A stretch of 64,000 bases of DNA from Pedobacter kyungheensis. GTDB lineage: Bacteria; Bacteroidota; Bacteroidia; Sphingobacteriales; Sphingobacteriaceae. Of the stretch, positions 9,278-18,813 are shown piece after piece. Made by a program: the position numbers and the translations under genes. How positions within the stretch are numbered: the stretch's first letter is position 1; each line of letters begins with the position of its first letter. Under the pieces are notes generated by a model. It worked only from the letters and a program-made list of their open reading frames with translations, was not told the origin of the DNA and made no database searches. The stretch covers positions 62,001-126,000 of the forward strand of contig NZ_JSYN01000010.1 in NCBI RefSeq assembly GCF_000812965.1, given 5' to 3'.

Positions 9278-9294
9278 AACAATGCTTGTGCCAA
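9278..9294 (-). promoter_or_regulatory. Possible sigma-54-like -24/-12 promoter of dnaK
   Basis: On the minus strand TTGGCACAAGCATTGTT has GG and GT spaced by 10 nt, close to the sigma-54 pattern TGGCAC-N5-TTGC with T in place of the final C. It is about 50 bp upstream of the dnaK ATG. No heat-shock CIRCE repeat is visible in this spacer. Confidence 0.35.
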
Positions 9295-9360
9295 TTGGTT
9301 TTTGGCAGATAATATGGACAAAAGACTGATAAAATGTAAAAAATAACCAGACTTCATACT

Positions 9361-9463
9361 GACAGCATGACAGAAAAGACATAAGGAAGACCAAAGCAGA
9401 AAGACTAAAGACTAAAGGAGAAAAGGCTAAGGGTAAAAGACTAAAAACAGAAAGACTAAAGTG
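9361..9463. repeat. Degenerate AGACTAAAG word repeats
   Basis: AGACTAAAG and variants (AGACATAAG, AGACCAAAG, GGCTAAGGG, AGACTAAAA) recur at least seven times in about 100 bp. The 9228-9588 spacer otherwise holds the possible dnaK promoter and the alkaline phosphatase terminator. No gene is supported here. Confidence 0.65.
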
Positions 9464-9518
9464 AGTGACCTGGGCTAATGGGTTTTGAAAATGAAAATTG
9501 GAGCCTTGGGGGGAACAC

Positions 9519-9563
9519 AAAACGAAACAAATCAGTTTTTAGGCTGCTTGTTTCGTTTTTTTT
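9519..9563 (-). terminator. Intrinsic terminator of the pafA operon
   Basis: AAAACGAAACAA (9519-9530) pairs with TTGTTTCGTTTT (9548-9559). A T-rich run follows on the plus strand, and on the minus strand the structure lies about 30 bp after the phosphatase stop. Confidence 0.7.
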
Positions 9564-9588
9564 TATTTTACCCCTGTTAATCAAACGG

Positions 9589-11229
9589 TTACTTATTGGT
9601 GATCTCTGAAATAGGTTCGCCAACTGTTCCGTTTGGGGTTTGGATGTGTAACAGTGCGGCCAGGGTTGGCGCAATATCTGTCATGTAGTGCATACGGTTT
9701 GTAGTGCCCCGCTTAATGCCCCAGCCCATAAACACCAAAGGAATATGCGCATCGTAAGGGTTCCAGGTGCCATGTGAGGTTCCGGTGTTGCCACCGTTAA
9801 ACCAGTTTGGTTGTAAAACGTAATAAATATCGCCGCTCCGGCGTGCATTATAGCCGTTGGTGATCATTTTTTTCTGGATTTCCTGAAGGGTAGACTGCGA
9901 TATTTTGGCCATATCAACCGCATTCTGGAAACCATCCAATCTTTTTAAGTATTCAACAGATGCGGCTTTGATGATGTCAAAGCTAATGCTCGCTTTATCG
10001 GTTTTGCCGTGATCGAAGATAATCTGATTATTCTGCGATTTTAAAACCACATTGTTAAGCTTAAATTTGTCATTCAGATAAGTATTTAATTTATTCGCAA
10101 TGTCGCGGTCGTTTACTGTTCCGGCCGGTAACCTGTTCTCCTGCATAAAGCCGGGTACATGCGCTGCACCATGATCGGCCGTTAAAAACACCATGTAATT
10201 CGCTTTGCCAACTTTTTCATCAAGGTAATTGAAAAATGCTTCCAGATCTTTATCCAGCCTTAAATAAGTATCTTCTATTTCTATTGAATTTGGTCCATAT
10301 AAATGACCAACATGATCGGTAGAAGAACAGCTTACCGCTAAGAAATCAGTGATATTATCCTGCCCCAGATGCTCCGAAGCAATAGCCCGTTTGGCCAGAT
10401 CTAAGGTAAGGGTATTGCCATAAGGTGTACTTCTGATGGCGTCGAAATTTTTATCGATATTTTGAGTCAATTGGTGCGGAAAGGTACTTTGTTTACCTTC
10501 ATAGGCTTTCTCATCTGCGGTACTGTTTACGTAGGTATTGATGGGGTACAAAGTTTCCCAGTTTTTTGCATAAAACCTGTTGGCGAGTTTCAATTTATTG
10601 TAATCGGCTATCCAGGCAGGCACTTCTTTCATGTAATAAGTACTGGTAATCCAGTTTCCGCTACTTGCCTGGTACCAGTAAGCCGCGTTTGCAGCATGAC
10701 CGGCAGGAAGAATCGATCCCCGGTCTTTTAAAGAAATCCCGATTACTTTAGCCCTGAAATTGGTGGCCAGCCTCAGTTCGTCGGTAATGGTGGTGGTTAA
10801 CATGTTTCTGGTCGACATGTTTCCTTCTGAAGATGGTGTACTGCCCACGGTTGATACAGTAGAATCTTCTGTACAGTATACATTCTTTTTGGTTTCAGGA
10901 TCGTACCAGTCGTTACCGATAATACCGTGCACTGCAGGAACCGAACCTGTGTAGATGCAGGTATGACCACAGGCCGTGTAAGTCGGGGTATATGGGATAA
11001 ATGTATTTTCAACTGAAAAACCATCGTTGATCAATCTTTTAAAACCACCCTGAGTGTAACGGTTATAATAACGGTACAGGTAATCCCAGCGCATTTGATC
11101 CACTACCAGGCCAACCACTAATTTAGGGCGGGCCACTTCAGCAGAATATGTGTTGGGCGCATTTTTGGTCTGGGCAAATGCGGATGAAAATATAGAAATG
11201 GAAAGAATTAAACAGAAAATTTTCTTCAT
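9589..11229 (-). CDS. pafA: PafA-type secreted alkaline phosphatase
   Basis: 546 aa from the Met at 11229. I prefer this start because it opens directly with a signal peptide (MKKIFCLILSISIFSSAFAQ), while the longer frame to 11280 adds 17 unlikely residues. The sequence matches the PafA class of phosphate-irrepressible phosphatases. It has metal ligand D44 in VVDQMRWD, nucleophile T85 in PTYTACGH, N106 in GIIGNDWYD, and the K-D-R signature as K168/R170, all offset by six from the published Elizabethkingia PafA residues T79, N100, K162 and R164. Further ligands are in SSTDHVGH, TADHGA and GTSHGTW. It should cleave phosphate monoesters in the periplasm or outside the cell. It is the last gene of the FecR-SusC-SusD-hydrolase operon. 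Confidence 0.88.
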   Translation of the reverse strand: MKKIFCLILSISIFSSAFAQTKNAPNTYSAEVARPKLVVGLVVDQMRWDYLYRYYNRYTQGGFKRLINDGFSVENTFIPYTPTYTACGHTCIYTGSVPAVHGIIGNDWYDPETKKNVYCTEDSTVSTVGSTPSSEGNMSTRNMLTTTITDELRLATNFRAKVIGISLKDRGSILPAGHAANAAYWYQASSGNWITSTYYMKEVPAWIADYNKLKLANRFYAKNWETLYPINTYVNSTADEKAYEGKQSTFPHQLTQNIDKNFDAIRSTPYGNTLTLDLAKRAIASEHLGQDNITDFLAVSCSSTDHVGHLYGPNSIEIEDTYLRLDKDLEAFFNYLDEKVGKANYMVFLTADHGAAHVPGFMQENRLPAGTVNDRDIANKLNTYLNDKFKLNNVVLKSQNNQIIFDHGKTDKASISFDIIKAASVEYLKRLDGFQNAVDMAKISQSTLQEIQKKMITNGYNARRSGDIYYVLQPNWFNGGNTGTSHGTWNPYDAHIPLVFMGWGIKRGTTNRMHYMTDIAPTLAALLHIQTPNGTVGEPISEITNK

Positions 11230-11292
11230 TGGAATGGACGGTTTAAATAAAGGCATAGCGTTAAGCATCGCTAAAAACATTCGAAAGGTTAC

Positions 11293-12549
11293 TTATTTGG
11301 TTAAATAAGGGCCAAAAGTTTTAACTACTTCTAATTTTTCTTTGTTTTCATCTAAAACAAAAATTTGATAGGCATTTCCCTGATTGGTTACCCTTATCAC
11401 TACATGTCCGTGAAGGCTTTTAAATTTTTTCGTTATCCAGGCGCCAAGGTAAGCCTGGGTTTCTTGCTGCATGTGGGTATTGAAAACAGCAATACTATCA
11501 TCCCGGGTATTTTTTTCAACAAGCCGAAATGCCAAATCCTGGCCTGGTTGATCTGAGCACCAGCTCTGCTGAACTACAACATCGGGGGATAATGACTTTA
11601 TAAAAGCATCATTGTTGGCATCTCTGTTGCCATGATGATTAAGCGACATTGCTGTGATTTTACCTACGGCTTTGGCTATCGCTGGCTCAACATTTTTGCG
11701 CCCGGGAAATGCTTCACCTTCGTAACCGGTATTATCACCTCCTGTATAAAAACTAAATTTGCCGTACGTAATTTTAATGGCATTGCTTAATGGATTTTCA
11801 TTAAAATCATTTTTTGGCATAGAAGCATCAGGGAAACACTGAAAAGTTTTTTCGTCTTCTCCACTCCAAACATTATTATTGGATTTGATATTCCTGACAA
11901 CAAAACCTGGAAATGCTTTGGCATTAAACAATAAACAAATCTGCTTGCTACTTCCGGCCTGTAAAGCTTCATGTGTTAAACCATTTTTTATGCGGTGACC
12001 GATAAATTTAAGGTAGTTTGAAAAAGTAGGATTATTGCTGTAATACGTTCTTAAATCTACAGGATAATCAAGCCCCCTGTCTAACAATTTACTGATGGGC
12101 AGCTCTTCGTCAACATCGGTTAAACCAGATAGTTGGTAAGCTTTGTTAGTGGCTTCGATGCTATTGCGGTTAATCTGTCCGTAATGATCTTCATGATAAT
12201 GGGTAATCAAAGCATAATCGATACCGGCTTTCCGGTTCCCGGGCATTACCTGTTTAATGTATGAACTGATCCATTGTCCGGGTCTTTTGCTCCGGCCGGG
12301 CAAAATCGGGGTAGACTTTAGCGGAAAGAATTTTGTATCAAATAGGTTTTTATTTAGGTCGCCTGCATCTACAAGCATGGTGGTTCCGTCGGGAAAAACC
12401 ATAAAGCTGGCATTACCTGCTCCGGTTTCAATAAAATGGATATCCCAAAAGCCTTCTTTCCAGGCAGGTAAGGAGCCCTGTGCATGAGCTTGGTTCTGCA
12501 AAAGTGCAGAACCAAGCAGCAATATTAAAAATCGCTTTAACATTAACAT
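11293..12549 (-). CDS. Secreted metallo-beta-lactamase-fold hydrolase
   Basis: 418 aa with a signal peptide ending near AHAQ (residue 24). The metallo-beta-lactamase core shows LVDAGD (60-64), the metal-binding motif THYHEDH with H117, H119, D121 and H122, and a later ligand region LNHHGNRD. The layout resembles the hydrolase domain of ComEC-like proteins, many of which act on phosphodiesters or nucleic acids, but the substrate is not fixed by sequence. It starts in a TAATG overlap with the SusD stop codon and lies upstream of PafA, so it is tightly coupled to both. In this setting a phosphodiesterase feeding the phosphatase is plausible (inference). Confidence 0.75.
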   Translation of the reverse strand: MLMLKRFLILLLGSALLQNQAHAQGSLPAWKEGFWDIHFIETGAGNASFMVFPDGTTMLVDAGDLNKNLFDTKFFPLKSTPILPGRSKRPGQWISSYIKQVMPGNRKAGIDYALITHYHEDHYGQINRNSIEATNKAYQLSGLTDVDEELPISKLLDRGLDYPVDLRTYYSNNPTFSNYLKFIGHRIKNGLTHEALQAGSSKQICLLFNAKAFPGFVVRNIKSNNNVWSGEDEKTFQCFPDASMPKNDFNENPLSNAIKITYGKFSFYTGGDNTGYEGEAFPGRKNVEPAIAKAVGKITAMSLNHHGNRDANNDAFIKSLSPDVVVQQSWCSDQPGQDLAFRLVEKNTRDDSIAVFNTHMQQETQAYLGAWITKKFKSLHGHVVIRVTNQGNAYQIFVLDENKEKLEVVKTFGPYLTK

Positions 12550-13952
12550 TAATTTTGTTTAATGGATGGATCGGTATTGATCTGAGATTGAGGAATCGGC
12601 AGTTTAAGATTTTTTTCAGTAATACTGATTGGAATATTCTGCGCAGTAAACCATGCATTCATGGTACTGACAGCATTTCCATTCTTCAGTAAATCAAACC
12701 ACCTGTCGGCTTCACCTACCAGTTCAAGTCTTCTTTCCTGTTCGATTGCCGCTGAGAGTGCAGCTTTGGTTATTGCAGTTGTATTTAATAAACCTGCGCG
12801 GTTGCGCACCATATTTAAAGGATCTGCAACAGCCAAGATATTATCCAGCTTATTCTCTATTTCTGCTTTCATCAACAAAACATCGGCATACCGCAGCACC
12901 ACAAAATCGCTTCCGCCATCAACTATATTGACAGGCCTTTTCAATTTATTATTAAAAGGTATTCCGTTAGCGGTAATACCAACATAAACTGTTTTCCGTT
13001 TATCGCTGCTGCTATACAGATTATACAGTTCTTTAGTAGGGAGGTTATGTCCTTTTGCACCATCTACGGTACCCGACGGACTAAATTGCTGGTACATTAC
13101 ACTCCCTTCCGTATTTCCATTAATACCCGAAGCAAACTGTACAGAAAAAATAATTTCTTTATTATTCTCGTTATTCAGGTCAAATAATGTTTCGATAGGT
13201 ACTAAGCCGTGTACATTTGATGCAATAACGGCATCTACCTGTTCTTTGGCCAGCCTATAATTGCCCTGGGTAAGGTAAACTTTTCCGAGCAGTGTTTGGG
13301 CGGCCGTTTTAATTACCCTACCCGGCTGAGTAGCGGCCACCGGCAAATTGTCGATTGCATCCTTGAGGTCGGTAATAATCTGTTGATACACCTCGTCTAC
13401 AGGCGTACGTCCTTTTCCAAAGTATTGGTTGGGATTGGTTGTTTCGGCAGTGGCCAAAGGCACATCTCCGTACAAACGTATTAAATTGAAATAAACCAAT
13501 GCGCGGATAAATTCTACCTCCCCTTTCCGGGCATTTCTGGTTGTTGCGCTTGCATATGGAATGTTATTTATTCTATTGATCACCACATTGGCCCGTTGTA
13601 TGGTAACATAACTGTCAGACCAGTTTTTTTCTAAAATATCGTTTGTTGAGATGGTTTTGAACTGATCCAGATCCCCAAATATGCCGCTATCATTAGCTGG
13701 CACTTCATCAAAACTATTGTCCGAAGGGATTTCGGCCAATGCAGGCAGGTAAAGCCCATAAAGACCGGTAGATTGTAAGCTGGCATAAACTGAGTTTACA
13801 TACTCTTCTGTTTCCTTTTCGTTGGTTAAAAAATTGTTGATTACTTTTTCTGTGATGGGTTCCTGATCCAATTGTTTTGAACAAGAGCAAATCCCTATTA
13901 AACTACAGCATAGCATGATTATCTGTAGCCTTCTTTTATTCTCTAATAGCAT
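12549..13952 (-). CDS. SusD/RagB-family nutrient-binding lipoprotein
   Basis: 467 aa from the Met at 13952, which lies 10 bp after the SusC stop and opens a lipoprotein signal (MLLENKRRLQIIMLCC, then lipobox LIGICSC). The frame stays open further upstream inside susC, but those residues are not plausible. The TPR-like helical scaffold and C-terminal region (ERRLELVGEADRWFDLLKNG, then NLKLPIPQSQINTDP) are typical of SusD/RagB. It is an outer-membrane surface lipoprotein that captures substrate and lids the partner SusC channel. Next to PafA and a secreted hydrolase, the ligand may be a phosphorylated compound rather than a glycan. Confidence 0.93.
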   Translation of the reverse strand: MLLENKRRLQIIMLCCSLIGICSCSKQLDQEPITEKVINNFLTNEKETEEYVNSVYASLQSTGLYGLYLPALAEIPSDNSFDEVPANDSGIFGDLDQFKTISTNDILEKNWSDSYVTIQRANVVINRINNIPYASATTRNARKGEVEFIRALVYFNLIRLYGDVPLATAETTNPNQYFGKGRTPVDEVYQQIITDLKDAIDNLPVAATQPGRVIKTAAQTLLGKVYLTQGNYRLAKEQVDAVIASNVHGLVPIETLFDLNNENNKEIIFSVQFASGINGNTEGSVMYQQFSPSGTVDGAKGHNLPTKELYNLYSSSDKRKTVYVGITANGIPFNNKLKRPVNIVDGGSDFVVLRYADVLLMKAEIENKLDNILAVADPLNMVRNRAGLLNTTAITKAALSAAIEQERRLELVGEADRWFDLLKNGNAVSTMNAWFTAQNIPISITEKNLKLPIPQSQINTDPSIKQN

Positions 13953-13962
13953 GTTCCTATGG

Positions 13963-16900
13963 TTAAAAAGTAATGTTGCAGCCCAATATATAAGTACGTG
14001 CAACAGGATAATTGTTATTGTTTTCGCCGCTTGACAAAATGGATTCTGGAGAACCCTCCGGATTAAAGCCCCTAAAATTATTGAGTGTGATAAGGTTATT
14101 CCCACTAATATAAATTTTGGCGCTGGTGATACCTACCTTCTTCAATGCGTTATCAGAAAATGTATAACCTAGCTGTGCGTCTCTCAAGCGTATATAGTCA
14201 CCATTTTTATAAAAAACATCCGAAGTTCTGGTTGATCTTCTTGCTGGCGAAAAATTGCCATAATTTGCCTCTGCCAGTGTTCCATTGGGGTTATTCACCG
14301 GATCGAAGGCATTTTGATAATAATATTTGCTCGGCAGGGTAAAACCCTCTCCGGATTCTTCGCGGGTGGCCAGCTGGAAAGCATAAATGGTACGCCCTGA
14401 AATGGCTGCAATAGAGAAACCTAAGTTGAAATTTTTCCAGGTGAAATTATTGGTCAGGCCATACGAAAATTTTGGAAAATAACTGCCCATGGGCTTCCAG
14501 TCGCTTTGGTTAATAACGCCATCTCCATTGGTATCTTCTACAATATAATCGCCCAGTAAAGTTCCGGGTAATTTAGGCAGGCTGTTCAGTTCTTGCTGGC
14601 TTTTGAAAACGCCGGTTACATGGTATCCATAAATTTCAGCCAAAGGTTCGCCAACTTTGGTAATGATATTTGCAGAACTTCCGGATATAATCTGAACCTG
14701 GCCAGGTGCTAACGCCAGTACCTTGTTTTTATTGTAAGAAAGGTTGCCGCTAATATTCCAGTTCACATCGCCCAGTTTAACATTATTGGCGCTAATACTT
14801 AATTCGAAACCGTTGTTGCGCATTTTACCGATATTCTGCAGGGAGGTTTTAAAACCACTTTGATACGGGATAGGCACATTGAGCAGTAAATCTTTCGTCT
14901 CGGTATTATAATATTCGGCGGTAAGGTTTATTTTCTTAAGTATTTCGAGGTCTAAACCAAGGTTGTAAGAAGTTTTTGTTTCCCATGACAGATCGGGGTT
15001 GGCAGTGGTAGATGCAGAAAAACCCGGTGCAAGCGCATTGCCAAAAACATAGTTTGACGATGGTCCGCCAGTAACCAACGACATGGAGCCGTAATTACCG
15101 ATCTGATTATTACCCGATTTACCCCAGGTAGCCCTTAGCTTACCAAAAGAGATGAAAGCATCTTGTGGGAAAAAGTCTTCTTTGCTAAATATCCATCCCG
15201 TAGTGATAGATGGGAAAGTACCCCATTGTTTATTTAAACCAAAGCGCGAAGAACCATCGGTACGGAAAGTAAGGGATGCAATATATTTTTGATCGTACAT
15301 GTATTGCAGTCGCGCAAAATAGGAAATCTGCGCCCAACGGTACTTTCCTGAAGCCGGATCAAGCGTAAAAGCACTTGCCCCGGTAATATTCTGTAGGTTA
15401 TCGTCAGCAATGTTGGCACCGTTGATGATGGTAGTTGAACCATTTTCTTTCTGAAAAGTGTAACCCGCAAGCAGATTAAAATCGTGCTTACCCAAAACTT
15501 TAGCATAGTTTAAAGTATGCTCTATCAGGTAGTTCAGTGTCGATCCATCGGTTTCTTTTGCGCTAGCCAATTTACCGGCAACAGCTGTACGGTAAGCACC
15601 AACATCAGACGGGTTATAATAATTGAAATACCTGCCGGAATAATCACCGCCAAGGGATAATTTATAGGTAAGGTCTTTAAAAATTTTATAACTGATAAAG
15701 GTATTACCAAAAATGCGGGTATAGGCCCGGTTATTTTTAACCTTAAGCAGTGTAGCTACAGGGTTTTCGATTAAAGCCCCATCCTCTGCCCTATTCGCAA
15801 TAATCTGCTCACTAATGGCCAGGCTACCATCATTATTGTAAGGTTTAAAAAAGGGGTACATGGCAGCCGCAGCACCTAGCGGATCGTTAAAATCGCCGGT
15901 ATTATCAAATACTTTTTGTTCGTTATAAGATGGATTAAGGCTAAACCCAAAATCGAGCTTATCTGAAATTTTTGAATTCACCTTAAAATTACCGCTATAG
16001 CGTTTCAATCCATTGTTGATTACCAACCCCTGCTGATCGAGGTAATTTGCCGATGCATAATAGTTGGTTTTGGCATTCCCACCAGAGAAAGAAAGGTTAT
16101 AACTTTGCATAGGTGCATCTCTAAAAATCTCATCAAGCCAGTTGGTATTTGTTAAACCTGGGGTACCATTTAAATAAGGATCTAAATAGTTCAACCTTAA
16201 TTCCCTTATCGATGCCCCTTTGGCTAACCTGGTAGCCCGATCATCATTTATACTTCTATTACCTGGATCTTTAGATACATAACCATTATCGCGGGCGCTG
16301 GTTAAAAACCTTGCTGTTTCGTATGCATCGGTATATTCTACCTTATCGGCCCTTTGCTGAATTCCGGTGTAAACATCCAATGATATTTTGGTCTGTTCGT
16401 TCTTTCCTTTTTTTGTTGTAATCAGGATTACCCCATTAGCGGCCCTCGATCCATAAATTGCTGCCGAGGCAGCATCCTTTAAGATATCCATACTTTCGAT
16501 ATCGTTAGGGTTAATGCTATTGAGCGAGCTTCCTTCGCTTAACGGGAAACCATCTACCACAATTAGCGGATTAGTGCCTGCTGTTAGTGTACCAATTCCC
16601 CTGATCACAATTTTAGGGTCAGCACCTGGTTGTGCCGAAATATCGTTAATCACTACACCTGCCGATTTACCAGAAAGCTGCTGGGCAAAATTGCTGCCTG
16701 CATAGGTTCCCAACTGTTCGCCTTTTACACTACTCAAAGAGCCCGTAACAAATTTCTTTTGCTGCGTACCATAGCCCACAACTACAACTTCCTTTAAACC
16801 AGCGGCATCGGCCACCAGATTAACAACAATACTGCTTTGTCCTTTTAGTGCAAACTCCTGGGGCTGATAACCGATGTACGATATGAGCAAAACGGCATCA

Positions 16901-17421
16901 TCTGCTACTTGTTTCAATACAAAATCGCCATTGGGATCTGATACGGTTCCCTTATCGGTTCCTTTGATTTTTATTGATGCACCAGGGAGCGGTTGTTTCG
17001 TTTCATCTAAAACTTTTCCGGTTACATCTATTAATTTCTGCTTTTCGGCACGGGGCGAAGGAAGCTCCTTTGCCTTAATGATTACGGTGCTGTCTACAAT
17101 TTTATAGGCAAGTGGCTGGTTAAACATGCATTTTTGCAAAGCTTCCTCTACCGGTGCATTTGTAACAGAAAAACTTACCGGCTTAGCATGATCAAGCGTT
17201 TTGTTGTTGTACAGCAGGTTATAACCGCTCTGTTTTTTAATTTGGTTAAGCACCAGTTCTATTGGGGCATCCTTAACAGAAATGGTAACCTGTGCTAAAC
17301 TTGATGCATTTACCTGCATCAGTCCAATGATGAGGAAGAAGCAGACGAACTTCATTATTTTAATTAATTTAATGGGCATGGAGCATGGAAAACTGCCCAA
17401 GCTTTTATTGGTAAATTTCAT
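13963..17421 (-). CDS. SusC/RagA TonB-dependent transporter with STN domain
   Basis: 1152 aa. After the signal peptide come an STN (secretin/TonB N-terminal) domain at about 45-115, a carboxypeptidase-regulatory-like beta-sandwich at about 128-210, the motif EVVVVGYGTQ near 213-222, a plug domain to about 335 and a large 22-strand barrel ending in the terminal aromatic residue F. The STN domain is the part that signals to FecR in FecA-like transducers, so ligand capture here probably feeds the FecR/sigma pair encoded just upstream. It imports a substrate across the outer membrane using TonB energy, together with the SusD downstream. Confidence 0.95.
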   Translation of the reverse strand: MKFTNKSLGSFPCSMPIKLIKIMKFVCFFLIIGLMQVNASSLAQVTISVKDAPIELVLNQIKKQSGYNLLYNNKTLDHAKPVSFSVTNAPVEEALQKCMFNQPLAYKIVDSTVIIKAKELPSPRAEKQKLIDVTGKVLDETKQPLPGASIKIKGTDKGTVSDPNGDFVLKQVADDAVLLISYIGYQPQEFALKGQSSIVVNLVADAAGLKEVVVVGYGTQQKKFVTGSLSSVKGEQLGTYAGSNFAQQLSGKSAGVVINDISAQPGADPKIVIRGIGTLTAGTNPLIVVDGFPLSEGSSLNSINPNDIESMDILKDAASAAIYGSRAANGVILITTKKGKNEQTKISLDVYTGIQQRADKVEYTDAYETARFLTSARDNGYVSKDPGNRSINDDRATRLAKGASIRELRLNYLDPYLNGTPGLTNTNWLDEIFRDAPMQSYNLSFSGGNAKTNYYASANYLDQQGLVINNGLKRYSGNFKVNSKISDKLDFGFSLNPSYNEQKVFDNTGDFNDPLGAAAAMYPFFKPYNNDGSLAISEQIIANRAEDGALIENPVATLLKVKNNRAYTRIFGNTFISYKIFKDLTYKLSLGGDYSGRYFNYYNPSDVGAYRTAVAGKLASAKETDGSTLNYLIEHTLNYAKVLGKHDFNLLAGYTFQKENGSTTIINGANIADDNLQNITGASAFTLDPASGKYRWAQISYFARLQYMYDQKYIASLTFRTDGSSRFGLNKQWGTFPSITTGWIFSKEDFFPQDAFISFGKLRATWGKSGNNQIGNYGSMSLVTGGPSSNYVFGNALAPGFSASTTANPDLSWETKTSYNLGLDLEILKKINLTAEYYNTETKDLLLNVPIPYQSGFKTSLQNIGKMRNNGFELSISANNVKLGDVNWNISGNLSYNKNKVLALAPGQVQIISGSSANIITKVGEPLAEIYGYHVTGVFKSQQELNSLPKLPGTLLGDYIVEDTNGDGVINQSDWKPMGSYFPKFSYGLTNNFTWKNFNLGFSIAAISGRTIYAFQLATREESGEGFTLPSKYYYQNAFDPVNNPNGTLAEANYGNFSPARRSTRTSDVFYKNGDYIRLRDAQLGYTFSDNALKKVGITSAKIYISGNNLITLNNFRGFNPEGSPESILSSGENNNNYPVARTYILGCNITF

Positions 17422-17476
17422 ACATTTGGTTTGTTGGATTTGATTTAAATTGACTTAGATTGATCTGGACAAACAG

Positions 17477-17502
17477 CCGGGGGCGGTCGCAACGCTTCCC
17501 GG
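17477..17502. promoter_or_regulatory. GC-rich hairpin between fecR and susC
   Basis: CCGGG and CCCGG arms enclose a 16-nt loop in an otherwise AT-rich 107-bp spacer. It could be an mRNA processing or attenuation structure that sets different levels of FecR and SusC; this is inference. Confidence 0.4.
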
Positions 17503-17528
17503 TTATTTTCTATCCTTTTTAGAAAATA

Positions 17529-18650
17529 TTATGGCATAAGCGTTACCCTCCTCCCTTCAAGCTTAAATTTTATGGTTTCGGTTTGCGCCAGCATTTCGAG
17601 TACTTTTGCTGCATTTTCGTATTTTGATATGGTTCCTGTAAATTCCATCCCTTCAAAATCGCCCTGATAGATAATTTCGAGGTCGTACCATCGGGCAATC
17701 TGCCGCATTACACTACGGATATCTTCTTTTACAAAAACAAAATTTCCATTTTTCCAGGCCATCGCACTTTGTGCATCTACACTTTTTAGGCCGATCTGAT
17801 TTAAACCGGGATGCACCGTGCCTTGCTCACCAGGTTTCAGGTAAGCATGGTTTGTTTTATTGCTCAACTCCACAGCACCTTCAATCAAAGTGGTTTTAAT
17901 TTCGGGTTCATCTGCATAAGCCTTTATGTTAAAATGGGTACCCAGCACTTTAACCAGGGCATCGTTTCCGGAGGTTGAAGTTGAAACGACATTTACCAGA
18001 AAAGGCTGTTGTTTGTTCTTTGCCACTTCAAAATAAGCTTCGCCCTTTAAAACAACCGAGCGGTTGTTCTGACCATTAAATGAAACAGGAAAGGTTAGCG
18101 ATGAGGATGCGTTTAACCAAACGCCTGTTCCATCGGCGAGGATCACATGAAACTGGATTCCATTAGGCGTAATGATAGAACTTAAACGGTTATCCCGATT
18201 GCCTGTTGAATCCACGTAACTGATCAGACCTTTTCGTTCCGCTCCCAAAACCATTTCCTGCCCATTGGCAAATTTTAAAACAGCATGATGTTTTACTGCA
18301 TTAATCTGTGGATTAACACCGTTTTGCTTAGATAAAAACCGGTCAGCTGCATTACTGCTCAAACGGTACTGGTTAAAAATAAGACCCGCTGAAACAACAA
18401 TCAAAATTGAGGCGGCGGCTAATATCCGCGTATATAACTTTCTGGTATGGGTATTTGTCTGCGTTTTCAAACGCTGTTTAAATTTTTCATATAGTTCTTC
18501 CTCAAGTCCGTCTTTAGCTGAAGCGGGAACTGAATCACCATGATCAAAATTCAGCGACTGAAACCATTCTTCCAATTTATCGGATTCTTCCCTGGTTAAG
18601 GTTCCCTTTTCGTAACCGTCTATTAAATGCTTGAGTACTGCAGATTCCAT
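17529..18650 (-). CDS. FecR-family anti-sigma factor
   Basis: 373 aa. The cytoplasmic N-terminal segment (1-75) is followed by one membrane helix (LAAASILIVVSAGLIF, about 78-95), a periplasmic FecR domain (about 155-260, with ADGTGVWLNASSSLTFP and GEAYFEVAKN) and a C-terminal DUF4974/STN-like domain (about 300-373). It should hold the ECF sigma factor inactive until the STN domain of the SusC transporter reports substrate. The gene order sigma, FecR, SusC, SusD is the standard one for these trans-envelope regulators. Confidence 0.93.
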   Translation of the reverse strand: MESAVLKHLIDGYEKGTLTREESDKLEEWFQSLNFDHGDSVPASAKDGLEEELYEKFKQRLKTQTNTHTRKLYTRILAAASILIVVSAGLIFNQYRLSSNAADRFLSKQNGVNPQINAVKHHAVLKFANGQEMVLGAERKGLISYVDSTGNRDNRLSSIITPNGIQFHVILADGTGVWLNASSSLTFPVSFNGQNNRSVVLKGEAYFEVAKNKQQPFLVNVVSTSTSGNDALVKVLGTHFNIKAYADEPEIKTTLIEGAVELSNKTNHAYLKPGEQGTVHPGLNQIGLKSVDAQSAMAWKNGNFVFVKEDIRSVMRQIARWYDLEIIYQGDFEGMEFTGTISKYENAAKVLEMLAQTETIKFKLEGRRVTLMP

Positions 18651-18813
18651 GTATTATGCTATAATTTACCCGATCATAATCAGTGTTTTATATTGGCATA
18701 ACGCATGGGATTTAACTACCCGTTAGTCAATTTGTTTTTTTTATTTAAAAAAGTTGATGACAGCCAGAAATCGGCTTGAAAGAATTTATTTTTTTAACAC
18801 TAACAGCTGTTTT

